Notes under the pieces: generated by a model
The model's database searches: none
The model's input: the letters and a program-made list of their open reading frames with translations, nothing else
What the model was told of the DNA's origin: nothing
Part shown: piece after piece, positions 26,636 through 37,818 of the stretch
Numbering within the stretch: the stretch's first letter is position 1
Layout of the letters: each line of letters begins with the position of its first letter
Made by a program: the position numbers and the translations under genes
NCBI GenBank assembly: GCA_963791435.1
Contig: CAWBSL010000001.1
Location: forward strand, 1,054,001 to 1,118,000
Direction: 5' to 3'
DNA length: 64,000 bases
Source of the DNA: Palsa-851 sp963791435
GTDB lineage: Bacteria > Chloroflexota > Dormibacteria > Aeolococcales > Aeolococcaceae

Positions 26636-28158
26636 ATGATCACTGTCGATGGCGGGGCGCTGAGTATCGACGCCGTGGTTCGCGCCGCCCGTGAACGCGA
26701 AGCCGTGACCCTTGATCCAAGTGTTCGTGACCGCATGCGGCCGGCGCGAGCGGTCGTCGACCGTCTCGACCGCGAGGGAGCCGCCGTCTACGGCGTGACC
26801 ACCGGGTTCGGGGCACTCGCAGACCGCGCCGTCGATCCCGCGGACCGCGCGCTCCTGCAGCGGTCGGTGGTGCTGAGTTACGCCGCGGGATCCGGCGGAC
26901 GCCTCGACGACGAGGTGGTCCGGGGAATGATCCTGCTCCGTGCGCGGACCCTGGCGGCCGGGCTCTCCGGAGTCCGAGTCGAACTCGTGGAGGCGTTGCT
27001 CGGGTTGCTTGCCGCGGGCATCGTTCCCTGGGTGCCGGAGCACGGATCGCTCGGCGCTTCGGGCGACCTGGCGCCGCTTGCGGCGGTCGCCACCGTCCTG
27101 CTCGGTGAGGGATGGGTCGCAGACGGCGACGGCGCACGGATTGATGGAGCGGCCGCGCTGCGCGCCCACGGGCTCACGGCCATCGATGTCGAGCCCAAGG
27201 AGGGCCTGGCGCTCATCAACGGCACCGACGCCATGACGAGCATGCTCGCGCTGGCGGTGCACGACGTCGAGGAGCTGCTCCGCCTGGCCGACATCGCTTG
27301 CGCGCTCAGCGTCGAGGCGTTGCTCGGGACCACCGCTGCGTACGACGAGCGCGTCGTGGCGCTGCGACCCGCCGATGGACAGGCCCGCTCTGCCGCCAAT
27401 CTGCGCGCTTTGCTCCACGAGAGCCCGATCGTCGCGTCGCACCGGCCGTCACGCCACGCCGTGCAGGACGCGTACTCGCTGCGCTGCGCGCCACAGGTGC
27501 ACGGCGCCGCGCGTGACGTGGCCGCCTTCTGCCGCCAGACCGTCGACCATGAATTGGCCAGTGTTGTCGATAATCCGGTGGTCCTCGGCGACGAGGTGGT
27601 GAGCGCCGGCAATTTCCACGGGCAGGCGCTCGCGTATGCCGCGGACATCCTGGCGTCGGCCTGCGCCGACATCGCCGCGATCAGCGAGCGCCGTGTCGAC
27701 AGGCTTCTCGATCCGGCGCGTTCGCGCGGTCTTCCCGCGTTCCTCAGCCCGGAACCGGGGCTCAACAGCGGGCTGATGATCACCCAGTACACAGCCGCCG
27801 CCCTGGTCGCTTCGCTTCGCCATGCCGCGACGCCGTTCGCGGTGCAGAGCGCGGCGACGAGCGCCGGCCAGGAGGACCATGTCTCGATGGGGTACGAGGC
27901 GGCGCTGCGCACCCGGCGCTCGGTGGGGTTGCTTCGCGCGGTGCTCGCCATCGAGGTGGTCGGCGCGGCCCAGGCGATCGAGATGCGCCACCCGCTCCGT
28001 CCCGCTCGAGCGACCGGCGCCGTGATCACGACGTTGCGGCAGCGGATGCCGTCGCTCGCCGCCGACCGCATCCTCAGCGGCGACCTCGAGGCTGCCGAGG
28101 CGTGGGCTCGCGATGGCGAATGGCACGAGGCGCTGACGGGCGCCGGGGTGATCCTGCG

Positions 28159-28162
<4 letters not shown>
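26636..28162 (+). CDS. hutH: Histidine ammonia-lyase
   Basis: First enzyme of histidine degradation: it removes ammonia from L-histidine to give urocanate. The 508-residue length is normal. The MIO cofactor triad Ala-Ser-Gly is at residues 141-143 in GSLGASGDLAPLA, and YGVTTGFG near 52-59 carries the active-site Tyr. GNFHGQALAYA and MGYEAALRTRRS regions also match. It heads the operon and overlaps hutU by four bases. Confidence 0.97.
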
Positions 28163-29834
<1,672 letters not shown>

Positions 29835-29838
<4 letters not shown>

Positions 29839-30743
29839 ACGCTCGCGAGTGGCTCGCAGGTAACTCGCCGGCGCCGGACCTGGCGCTGCTCGGCGCGCCG
29901 ATCTCCAAGGCGTCGATCACACCGGTCGAGTCGTGGTCGACACCACCCGCTTTTCGCGAGGCGCTGCGTCGCTTTCCCACCTGGGATGCGGAGCGCTACG
30001 TCGACATCGCGGAGATCAAGGTGCGCGACCTCGGCGACGTCCAGGGCGATCGCGATGACGCCGACGCACGGGTCGCGCACGCTCGCATCGAGGTTGCGGC
30101 GGAGGCGGCGGCAGTCCTGGCCGGGCATGTTGTCGTCATTGGTGGCGACAACTCCCTGACCCGTCCTGCCATGCGCGGGCTGATGCAAGCCCTGCCCGGC
30201 GCGTGGGGACTGTTGACGCTCGACGCGCACCACGACTGCCGTCCGGCAACGGAGGGGTCGCGCAACGGCACACCCGTGCGGGAGTTGATCGAGGCGGGGC
30301 TGCCGGGCGATCGAGTCGCTCAGATCGGCATCCACCCGCTCGGCAACGCTCGCGAGCACGCCGACTGGGCGCGCTCTCAGGGAGTCCACATCGTCCCGCT
30401 TCACGCGGTGCGGCGCGACGGGATGGACGCAGTCATCGCATCCGCGATGTCCCTGCTCATCGCGAAGGGTGCGGAACGCGTCTACGTCGACTTCGACATC
30501 GACGTCGTCGATCGGGCCTTCACCCCGGCGTGTCCGGCGAGCCTTCCCGGTGGGATGCAGCCAGACGACCTGCTTCGCGCGGCGTACCTGCTCGGCGCCG
30601 ACGCGCACGTCGTCGCCGCGGATCTCTGCGAGGTGGACGCCAACGCAGACATCAATGGCATGACGGTGCGTCTCATGGCTGCCTCGTTTCTCAACTTCTG
30701 CAGCGGCATCGCCGTGCGCGCCGGAGTCGCGCGCAAGCCGTGA
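29835..30743 (+). CDS. hutG: Formimidoylglutamase-like ureohydrolase
   Basis: Arginase/agmatinase-fold metalloenzyme of 302 residues; position in the hut operon indicates hydrolysis of N-formimidoylglutamate to glutamate and formamide. Metal motifs are LDAHHDCR and VDFDIDVVD. The first motif reads GGDNS where most family members have GGDHS, so a manganese-ligand His is replaced by Asn. Such a change is known in some formimidoylglutamases but not in arginases. Coupled to hutU (ATGA) and hutI (GTGA). Confidence 0.88.
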
Positions 30744-31960
30744 GCGACGTCGTCGTCCACGGCATCGGCGCGTTGTGCACGTGCGATCCGGAAGTTGGTG
30801 CTGCACCCGGCGTGGTCCGCGACGCGGCGCTGGTCGCGCGCGACGGGATCATCGTCTACGCGGGGCCGGAGTCCGGTCTCGACCGATCCGACGTTCGTCA
30901 CGATGCACTCGAGATCCATGCCCGCGGAGCCGCCGTCGTGCCCGGATTCGTCGACTCGCACACGCACATCGTGTGGCTCGGTGACCGCGGCGACGAATAT
31001 GCGCAACGCGCGTCGGGGACGACGTATGAGGAGATCGCCGCCTCGGGCGGCGGCATCCGCGCCACCATTCGCGCCACCGCGGCCGGGAGCATCGATGAGC
31101 TTGTCGCCGCGGCCCGCGCACGCGCACGCCGCATGCTCGCCGGCGGGACCACGACCATCGAAGTCAAGAGCGGTTACGGGCTGGAGTACGACGCGGAGAT
31201 GCGCGAGTTGGACGCTGCCGAGCTTCTCCGGGAATGGGAGGACCTGCCCGACGTGGTGGCAACGTACCTCCCGCTCCACGCGGTACCGGACGGCTCCCGC
31301 GATGCGTTCATCGACGACGCGTGCACCCGTGGGGTCACCGGCGCGGCCAAGCGGGCCCGTTTCGTCGACGCGTTCTGCGAATCCGGCGCGTACACCGTCG
31401 CCGAGTGCGAGCGGCTCTTCACTGCCGCGAAGACCCACGGCTTGCGCCCAAAGATCCACGCCGAGCAACGAACGCACAGCGGTGGAGCGTTGCTCGCGGC
31501 GCAAACCGGCGCGGTGAGCGCCGACCATCTCGAGCACGCATCCAACACCGACCTCGAGGCACTCAGCAGCGCAGGCGTCGTCGGCGTGATCCTACCCGGC
31601 GCCTCGGTGGTCCTCGGCGGCCCGTCACCACCCGGGCGCCGTCTCCTCGAGGCCGGCTGCACCGTGGCGGTGGCGACGGACTGCAACCCAGGCACGTGCT
31701 ACAGCGAGTTGATGCCGCTCATGATCTCGCTGGCCGTGGCGCTCGGCGGGCTCACGCCCGCGCAGGCGCTGGTGGCGGCAACCGCCGGAGGTGCGGCGGC
31801 GCTGGGGCTCGCCGATCGGGGCATCCTGCGCCCGGGACTCCGCTGCGACGCCGTGATCCTCGACACCGCAAGCTGGATCGACGTCGCGTATCACCTCGGC
31901 GGTGACGTCGTGGCGAACGTGATCCTCAAGGGCCGGTTGGCAGTACCCTCGAAGGCCTGA
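30740..31960 (+). CDS. hutI: Imidazolonepropionase
   Basis: Amidohydrolase that opens the imidazolone ring to give N-formimidoylglutamate, the third step of the pathway. The metal motif is PGFVDSHTHIVW near residues 71-82, with KIHAEQ and ADHLEHAS further on and the C-terminal Asp in VAVATDCNPGTC. The 406-residue length is usual. I use the GTG that overlaps the hutG stop; the longer open frame starts inside hutG. Confidence 0.95.
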   Translation: MSDVVVHGIGALCTCDPEVGAAPGVVRDAALVARDGIIVYAGPESGLDRSDVRHDALEIHARGAAVVPGFVDSHTHIVWLGDRGDEYAQRASGTTYEEIAASGGGIRATIRATAAGSIDELVAAARARARRMLAGGTTTIEVKSGYGLEYDAEMRELDAAELLREWEDLPDVVATYLPLHAVPDGSRDAFIDDACTRGVTGAAKRARFVDAFCESGAYTVAECERLFTAAKTHGLRPKIHAEQRTHSGGALLAAQTGAVSADHLEHASNTDLEALSSAGVVGVILPGASVVLGGPSPPGRRLLEAGCTVAVATDCNPGTCYSELMPLMISLAVALGGLTPAQALVAATAGGAAALGLADRGILRPGLRCDAVILDTASWIDVAYHLGGDVVANVILKGRLAVPSKA

Positions 31961-33417
31961 TGCTCACCGAATCCACGACGAACAGCCGGTCCCGCCGCCG
32001 CTCATCGGGCACCCAGCTTCCCCGCCTCGTCGGCCAGGATCTCGAGGTGCAGCTCGCCAGCGGCGAGACGCGCACCTACGTGAACCTCGACATGGCGGCA
32101 AGCACTCCGGCGATGGAGGCTGTCGCCGAGGCCGTGATCGAATTCCTGCCCTGGTACTCGAGCGTGCACCGCGGCGCCGGGTTCGCGTCGCAGGTGTCGA
32201 CTCGCGCGTACGAGGCGGCGCGTTCCGCGGTCGCGAGCTTCACCGGCGCGCGCTCCTCTGATGCAGTCATCTTTGTCCGGAACACGACGGAGGCGATCAA
32301 CCTCCTGACGCATTGCCTCGTGCTTCGCCCGGGGACGGCGGTGCTCAGCACGATCGTCGAGCACCACGCGAACATGCTGCCCTGGCGCCGCCTCGCGCGG
32401 GTCGAGCTCCTCGATGCCCCGGAGTCGCCCGAGCAACTGCTCGCCGACATGCGGCGCGCCCTCGAAAACCGCCACCGGCCCATCGGCGTCGTCGCGATCA
32501 CCGGGGCGAGCAACGTCACCGGCGAGGTCTTCCCCATCGCAGAGATCGGCCGGCTCGCGCACGAGCACGGCGCGCTGCTCGCAGTCGACGCCGCGCAATT
32601 GGCGCCGCACCGAACGATCGACATGGTGGCCATGGGCATCGACTTCCTCGCTCTGTCCGGCCACAAGATGTACGCGCCGTTCGGCGGCGGTGTGCTGATC
32701 GGACCATCGGCGGTGCTCGCCGACGCCGAGCCCATGCTGGCCGGCGGCGGTGCCGTGACCTACGTCACCACCGACGACGTGCAATGGGCGTCGCTGCCGG
32801 ACCGCCACGAAGCGGGCAGCCCCAACGTGGTCGGCGCCATCGCGCTCGGCGCCGCGTGCACCGTGCTCGGACGCACGGGGATGTCCCACATCGGCGCGCA
32901 CGAGAAGCGTCTGCTCGCGTACCTCGACGGACAGATCGACGACCTCCCCACGCTGCACCGGCTGCGGCTGTGGGACGGGCCCGACGTCGATCGTCTCGGT
33001 GTGAGCACGTTCACCGTCGACGGCATGCATCACGCGCTCGTGGCTTCGATCCTGAGCGCGGAATACGCGATCGGCGTACGCCATGGGTGCTTCTGCGCGC
33101 ACCCGTACATCACGCATCTGCTCGGCGTCAGCATCGCGGAGGCGCACACCATCCGCGAGCGGCTCCGCCGCGGCGAGCACCAGGAGATCCCGGGCGCGAT
33201 TCGCGCCTCGTTCGGCATCGGGACGACGGTGGAGCAGATCGACCGCTTCGTCGCCGCGATGCGCGAGATCATCACGCGCGGACCCCACCTCGAATACGTT
33301 GAGGATCCGCACACCGGCGACTACCTCCCGGTGGACGACCGGCGACGACTCCCGGTGTTCGATTTCCTCCCGCCACTCGAGGCGATGGCGACACCGTCCG
33401 GCTGCGGCCAGTTCTGA
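31960..33417 (+). CDS. SufS/CsdA-like class V aminotransferase coupled to the hut operon
   Basis: A PLP enzyme of 485 residues in the cysteine desulfurase/selenocysteine lyase group. Lys236 in ALSGHKMYAPFGGG is the Schiff-base lysine, Asp210 in VDAAQ contacts the pyridine nitrogen, and Cys379 in HGCFCAHPY aligns with the catalytic Cys of SufS (RAGHHCAQP). The ATG shares one base with the hutI stop, so it is expressed with histidine degradation. An extra 35-residue N-terminus and an 80-residue C-terminus distinguish it from SufS. It may remove sulphur from cysteine or act on another amino acid; its link to histidine use is unexplained. Confidence 0.85.
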   Translation: MLTESTTNSRSRRRSSGTQLPRLVGQDLEVQLASGETRTYVNLDMAASTPAMEAVAEAVIEFLPWYSSVHRGAGFASQVSTRAYEAARSAVASFTGARSSDAVIFVRNTTEAINLLTHCLVLRPGTAVLSTIVEHHANMLPWRRLARVELLDAPESPEQLLADMRRALENRHRPIGVVAITGASNVTGEVFPIAEIGRLAHEHGALLAVDAAQLAPHRTIDMVAMGIDFLALSGHKMYAPFGGGVLIGPSAVLADAEPMLAGGGAVTYVTTDDVQWASLPDRHEAGSPNVVGAIALGAACTVLGRTGMSHIGAHEKRLLAYLDGQIDDLPTLHRLRLWDGPDVDRLGVSTFTVDGMHHALVASILSAEYAIGVRHGCFCAHPYITHLLGVSIAEAHTIRERLRRGEHQEIPGAIRASFGIGTTVEQIDRFVAAMREIITRGPHLEYVEDPHTGDYLPVDDRRRLPVFDFLPPLEAMATPSGCGQF

Positions 33418-33421
33418 CCCG

Positions 33422-35452
33422 TCAGTCGCGGGCTGTGAGCTGCGCTTCCAGCCTGGGTGGCTCGGTCACCGGCGTCTGACAGACAAACCCGCGGCAGACA
33501 TAGGCCGCCGGAGCGCCGCCCACGAGCGTGCGGCCTTCGAGCAGCGGAACACCGCCGGATGGTCCCCACGCGAGGACTGCGAGCGGGTCGAACCGGCGCT
33601 GCACCGTCTCGACGAGCGACAGTGTTCGCGGGTCATCCGCATCGCCCGCGATCGCGATCTCGCGCACGGGTCCGATCGCAAGCTCCATCGCGACCGCGAG
33701 CCCCGCCACGGCGAGCGGCGCACGGGATACCACGGACACCAGCGGCGCGATGATCTCCATGGCGCGCAGATACCAGCGCTCCTCACCCGTGAACGCGTGC
33801 ATCCGGCAGAAGAGCGCCGCCGCCACCGACTGTCCTGCGCTCACCGGGTTGTCGTCGATGGTCCGCGGGCGGACGATGAGCGGCTCCGAGTTGCCGGCGG
33901 TGTCGAAGTAGTTGCCATCTGCGTCGCGATGCTGCGCGACGATGCGCTCGCAGAGACCCAGCGCGGCCGTGAAGTACCGCGGGTCGCCGGTCGCCTCGTA
34001 CAGCGTCAGGAGTGCGTCACCGAGGTTGGCGGCGTCATCGAGAAATCCGATGATCCGCCCTTCGCCGCCGTTCCAGACGCGGAAGACCACGCCGTCACGG
34101 ACCAGATGATCGAGCACGAAATCGGCGCATTCTCGTGCGACAGCAACGTAATCCGGTCGCTGCAGCGCTGAGCCTGCCTCCGCGAAAGCGCGAATCGCGA
34201 GGGCATTCCAGGCGGTGATGACCTTGCCGTCGCGGGCCGGCGCGGCGCGCGACGCGCGTGCGGCGAGAAGACGCGCGCGGATGTCCTCGAGGCGTGCACG
34301 CAAGGCCGGTTCGTCGAGTGACATCGAGCGTGCCACCTGCGCGAGCGGGTACGGCATCGAGAGCACAGTCGTCCCGTGCTCGAAGTTGCCGCCGTCCACG
34401 ACACCGAACACTCGCGCAGCCAGCGTGCCGTCGTCGACGCCGAGCACGTCTCGCAACTGCGCCGGTGCCCACACGAAGTACGCGCCCTCGCCGCCCGGGC
34501 TGTCGGCGTCTTGCGACGCAGCGAACCCGCCGCCGGTGAGGCGCAGCTCGCGCGCCATGTAATCGAGCGTTCGCGTGCAGACCTCGAGCAGATCGTCGCG
34601 GCCACTCACCTGGTATGCGTGCAGGTAGACGGGGGCGAGCAACGCGTTGTCGTAGAGCATCTTCTCGAAGTGCGGCACCGACCATCGCGCGTCGACGCTG
34701 TATCGATGAAAGCCTCCGCCCACCTGGTCATGGATGCCGCCGCGCGACATCGCGTCGAGGCTGAGCACGGCGGCGTCGCGCACCACCGCGTCGCCGGTTG
34801 CGGAAGCCCGGTGCAGCATCAGGTCGATCGCCTGCGGATGCGGGAACTTCGGCGCCGCACCGAAGCCGCCGTGGGCGCGATCGGTGTCGGCGGCGAGCTT
34901 GCGCGCTGCAGCGTCGAGGAGCGCAGCGGTCGGCTCGCCTGCGTCCGGAAGCCGGCGCGGCGCCACGGCGTCGCGCACCTTCTCGCCCATCGCGCCGATC
35001 TCGTCGCGCTGCGCGTGGTATGCGTCGGCCGCGGCCTGCAGCACCGCGGGAAAGCCGTGGAGGCCCTGGCGATCCTCCGGCGGAAAGTACGTGCCGCCGA
35101 AGAAGGGCAGTCCGGTCGGCGTCAGAAAGACCGTCAAGGGCCAGCCCCCGTTGATGCCCATCGCCTGGGCTGCGCTCATGTACACCGAGTTGACGTCTGG
35201 ACGTTCCTCGCGATCGACCTTGATGCTGACGAACAGCGCATTCATGAGGCCGGCGATCTCCGGGTTCTCGAAGAACTCGTGCGCCATCACGTGGCACCAG
35301 TGACACGCGCTGTACCCGACCGAGAGCAGCACAGGGCGGTCCTCACGCCGGGCGACCTCGAACGCGTCGTCACCCCACGGATACCAGTCGACCGGGTTGT
35401 CGGCGTGCTGAAGGAGGTATGGACTGGACTCGGTCGCGAGACGATTGGGCAT
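33422..35452 (-). CDS. DUF255 thioredoxin-domain protein (YyaL/SPATA20 family)
   Basis: A 676-residue protein: an N-terminal thioredoxin-like DUF255 domain (about 1-165) with Cys50 and Cys53 in SACHWCHVM, then a large (alpha/alpha)6 barrel resembling glycoside-processing folds, with GGFHRYSVDARWSVPHFEKM. The human relative is SPATA20. Biochemical function is not settled; a redox or carbohydrate-processing role is inferred. Convergent with the SufS-like gene four bases away. TAGCGT lies six bases before the ATG. Confidence 0.92.
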   Translation of the reverse strand: MPNRLATESSPYLLQHADNPVDWYPWGDDAFEVARREDRPVLLSVGYSACHWCHVMAHEFFENPEIAGLMNALFVSIKVDREERPDVNSVYMSAAQAMGINGGWPLTVFLTPTGLPFFGGTYFPPEDRQGLHGFPAVLQAAADAYHAQRDEIGAMGEKVRDAVAPRRLPDAGEPTAALLDAAARKLAADTDRAHGGFGAAPKFPHPQAIDLMLHRASATGDAVVRDAAVLSLDAMSRGGIHDQVGGGFHRYSVDARWSVPHFEKMLYDNALLAPVYLHAYQVSGRDDLLEVCTRTLDYMARELRLTGGGFAASQDADSPGGEGAYFVWAPAQLRDVLGVDDGTLAARVFGVVDGGNFEHGTTVLSMPYPLAQVARSMSLDEPALRARLEDIRARLLAARASRAAPARDGKVITAWNALAIRAFAEAGSALQRPDYVAVARECADFVLDHLVRDGVVFRVWNGGEGRIIGFLDDAANLGDALLTLYEATGDPRYFTAALGLCERIVAQHRDADGNYFDTAGNSEPLIVRPRTIDDNPVSAGQSVAAALFCRMHAFTGEERWYLRAMEIIAPLVSVVSRAPLAVAGLAVAMELAIGPVREIAIAGDADDPRTLSLVETVQRRFDPLAVLAWGPSGGVPLLEGRTLVGGAPAAYVCRGFVCQTPVTEPPRLEAQLTARD

Positions 35453-35458
35453 GCGGCC

Positions 35459-35464
35459 ACGCTA
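35459..35464 (-). promoter_or_regulatory. -10 hexamer of the DUF255 gene
   Basis: TAGCGT on the minus strand ends six bases before the ATG, the leaderless layout seen repeatedly in this window. Confidence 0.35.
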
Positions 35465-35487
35465 GCGGAAGCGCTCGAACGCGCGTC

Positions 35488-36375
35488 TCAGGCGGCGGTT
35501 CGGCGTGGGGCGATTCCCAGCAAGCCGAACAGTGCGGCGAGCGAGGCGATCAGGGTCACCGCCCCGATGCCGAGCCAGCGCCAGACGAGCGCCGCGTCCT
35601 GGTACGCAGGCGGCGCCGGAAGCTCCTGCAGCACGTGCACCCAGAGTCCGTCGGACGTTCCGGCATACACCGCATGCCGCGCGGAGTCCGCCGACAGCGA
35701 GGACACGGAGTCCGGGAGGCCCGGTCCGGCTCGGATCCAGTCGTCCCCGCCGTCGGTGCTGATCAGCACCGCATAGCCGTCTGTGCTGAGATAGATCGCC
35801 TCGCTGAGTGGCTGAGTGAACGCCGTGACGGATGTGACTCGAGGGACACCCTGGACGAGGCTCGCCGGGAGCAGCAGCAGCGCCTGTTTCCAGTCGCCGT
35901 CCTGACCGCGGCGCCAGACCACTCCGTTGGTGCTGACAGCGACGACCACGCCGGGGAGTGCAGCCGGTGACGCGATGAGGTCGGCTCTGGCGCCGAGATC
36001 CGGCGAGCCTGGATCCGTCAGCGGAGCACTCCTGAGCGAGACGTTTGCGACGTGCCCTACGGTCCCGTTTGAGCTGATCTCCCAGCGCTGCGAGCCGATC
36101 GCCACCACCCCGGTTGGCGGCAGCACCGTGTTCGCGGGCGCGGCTGCGAAGGTCGTGCCTCCGTCACTCGATACCAGCGTCTCACCGGCGCCGGTGCGCA
36201 CCATGATTGTGTCACCAACGGCAGAAACTCGCGTGACATCGACGCCCTGCAGGGCGACCGGACTCCACCAGGCATCCTCTGCGCGTGCCGGAGAGCTCCC
36301 GAGCAGGATCACGGTGATCCCCACACAGAGCGCGGCGGCGAGGCGGATGACGCGGCGAGCGCGGTCAGAATCCAT
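35488..36375 (-). CDS. Exported beta-propeller (BNR-like) protein with C-terminal membrane anchor
   Basis: A 295-residue protein of unknown role. A signal peptide (VIRLAAALCVGITVILLGSSPARA) is followed by repeats with the BNR/Asp-box look, such as VSSDGGTTF and ISTDGGDDWIR, as in sialidase-like and Ycf48-like propellers, but too few for a full sialidase. A C-terminal membrane helix (WLGIGAVTLIASLAALFGLL) ends in PRRTAA. Its start overlaps the CPBP gene's stop by 11 bases. Confidence 0.7.
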   Translation of the reverse strand: MDSDRARRVIRLAAALCVGITVILLGSSPARAEDAWWSPVALQGVDVTRVSAVGDTIMVRTGAGETLVSSDGGTTFAAAPANTVLPPTGVVAIGSQRWEISSNGTVGHVANVSLRSAPLTDPGSPDLGARADLIASPAALPGVVVAVSTNGVVWRRGQDGDWKQALLLLPASLVQGVPRVTSVTAFTQPLSEAIYLSTDGYAVLISTDGGDDWIRAGPGLPDSVSSLSADSARHAVYAGTSDGLWVHVLQELPAPPAYQDAALVWRWLGIGAVTLIASLAALFGLLGIAPRRTAA

Positions 36376-37252
36376 ACAGCCCCTGAACGATGCCGAATTG
36401 CAGGGCTATGTCCGCGACTGCATGGATGATCACTGCCGGCCAGAGCGAGTTGGTGCGGCGGACCAGCCAGCCGAACGCGAGGCCGACGAGGAACGTGATG
36501 GGTACAAATGGCGCCTCTGGGCCGCCGTAGCTGATCGCAAGGTGGGCGAGGCCGAACACCGCCGCCTGGCACACGTTGGCCCACCGCGGGCTCATGGTGC
36601 GTTCGAGCGCGCCGAGCAGCAGGCCACGGAACTGGACCTCCTGCGAGAACGCCTGCAGCGCATTGGCCGGCCCGAGCAACGGGAAGTCCCGGCCGAGCGC
36701 GACCGGTTGGAGCGCCACTCGCCCGAGCAGGTTCGCGGGCAGCGCGAGGCCGAGACCGATCAGCACCGCACTCCCGATCACTCCGGCGGCGAGGCCACCG
36801 AGACCGATGTGCCGAATGCGAAGTGACGGCCGCCACTCCGGCGCCACGGTCTTCACGGCCGCCAGCGCGATGAGGAGCGTGCCCGCAGCCTGCGCCACCG
36901 ACGCCCAGAAGACCTGCACATCAAAGCTGCCGGAATGCGTTCCCAGCAGGTCGTAGAGGATCTGCGGACCCGCGGAGAGCAACGTGTAGGTGGTCGCCAC
37001 CGCGGCGAGCGCGAGCAGTATCGGGCGCGCGGGGCCGAGACGCCGCACGAACAGCGATGGCAAGGCGATCAGGACAGAGGCGATGCTCAGGCGCGCAAGG
37101 AACGGATCGACGCCGTTCGGGTCGCTGAAGGTGATCGGTACGAGCAGAGCCGCGCCAAGGCCGAGTTCCGCGATGACGAGCGTCGCCGCGGTGGGCCACC
37201 ACGGCTTGGCCCGATACCGCTGGAGGCGCGCGCCAACCGCCTCAGATGCCAC
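36365..37252 (-). CDS. CPBP family intramembrane protein (Abi/CAAX-protease-like)
   Basis: A 295-residue multi-pass membrane protein of the CPBP/Abi family, whose active members cleave membrane proteins. Motif 1 reads SQEVQFRG: the first Glu of the usual EExxxR pair is Gln. Motif 2 is FGLAH and motif 3 is HAVAD, both intact. Gln at that position may lower or abolish peptidase activity. The GTG start overlaps the short HIT-like remnant upstream. Downstream it overlaps the beta-propeller gene by 11 bases. Confidence 0.82.
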   Translation of the reverse strand: MASEAVGARLQRYRAKPWWPTAATLVIAELGLGAALLVPITFSDPNGVDPFLARLSIASVLIALPSLFVRRLGPARPILLALAAVATTYTLLSAGPQILYDLLGTHSGSFDVQVFWASVAQAAGTLLIALAAVKTVAPEWRPSLRIRHIGLGGLAAGVIGSAVLIGLGLALPANLLGRVALQPVALGRDFPLLGPANALQAFSQEVQFRGLLLGALERTMSPRWANVCQAAVFGLAHLAISYGGPEAPFVPITFLVGLAFGWLVRRTNSLWPAVIIHAVADIALQFGIVQGLYGF

Positions 37253-37373
37253 TGGGTTCCGCGGTGCTCGGCAGTCGGATGCCCCGTCGAATCAGGTTCG
37301 CGATCGCCGGCGCATCGCCACGGACGATGGCGCAGAAGACGCAGTCCGCCGATTGCGGATCGGACGTTGGCAT
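37242..37373 (-). pseudogene. 43-residue remnant of a HIT-family protein
   Basis: This small frame reads DCVFCAIVRGDAPA near residues 10-23, which is the zinc-binding N-terminus of HIT-family hydrolases (typical form DCIFCKIVAGEIPA). The HIT body, including the His triad, is missing; the frame instead ends after IANLIRRGIRLPSTAEPSG. Its stop overlaps the GTG of the CPBP gene by 11 bases, so it may still be translated and serve coupling. I see it as a truncated remnant, less likely a functional mini zinc peptide. Confidence 0.5.
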
Positions 37374-37520
37374 CGTCGAAGCATCGTAGCCGTCCCCTTG
37401 CAATCCGCTGACGTCGGTCTTCCGATGCGCTCTTCACGAGATCAGCGGCCCCTTGGTCCGACGACTTCGACGCTCCTGCGCCAGTATCGATCGTCGCCGC
37501 GACCCGACCGGCGCGAGGAA

Positions 37521-37706
37521 CTAAGCGGCCTGGTCGGCCCGCTGACCCCACCAGCGGAGGAGGGACAGGTCTTCCTCGTGGACGGCGGCGCCAAGCCAGG
37601 CGCGCCATTCGCGCTCGAATCCTTCGGGGGCGTGGAACAGCGCGACCCACTTCCAGTCGGGTGGTAGCTGGGCGGTCAATTCGGTGAGGGTGGTCTTGTC
37701 TTCCAT
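37521..37706 (-). CDS. Small hypothetical protein, 61 residues
   Basis: I do not recognise this gene. It encodes an acidic, Trp-rich peptide with LPPDWKWVALFHAPEGFE and WRAWLGAA, no signal or membrane segment. GAGAAG lies just ahead of the ATG as a weak ribosome site. It is divergent from purA, 112 bases apart. Codon use matches the neighbours, which supports coding; confidence is moderate because of its size. The 147 bases between it and the HIT remnant hold nothing I can name. Confidence 0.5.
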   Translation of the reverse strand: MEDKTTLTELTAQLPPDWKWVALFHAPEGFEREWRAWLGAAVHEEDLSLLRWWGQRADQAA

Positions 37707-37802
37707 GTCTTCTCTTCGTGCAACCGGTCCAAATCCCGGCACTGAAGAGGTTTTCCCTGCAGGGCCGGAGCTAAACAACCCACTCGAACCGGCCCCGTCC
37801 AG

Positions 37803-37808
37803 TACGCT
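37803..37808 (+). promoter_or_regulatory. -10 hexamer of purA
   Basis: TACGCT ends ten bases before the purA ATG, with no Shine-Dalgarno sequence in between. Confidence 0.35.
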
Positions 37809-37818
37809 TCCCGCCGCA

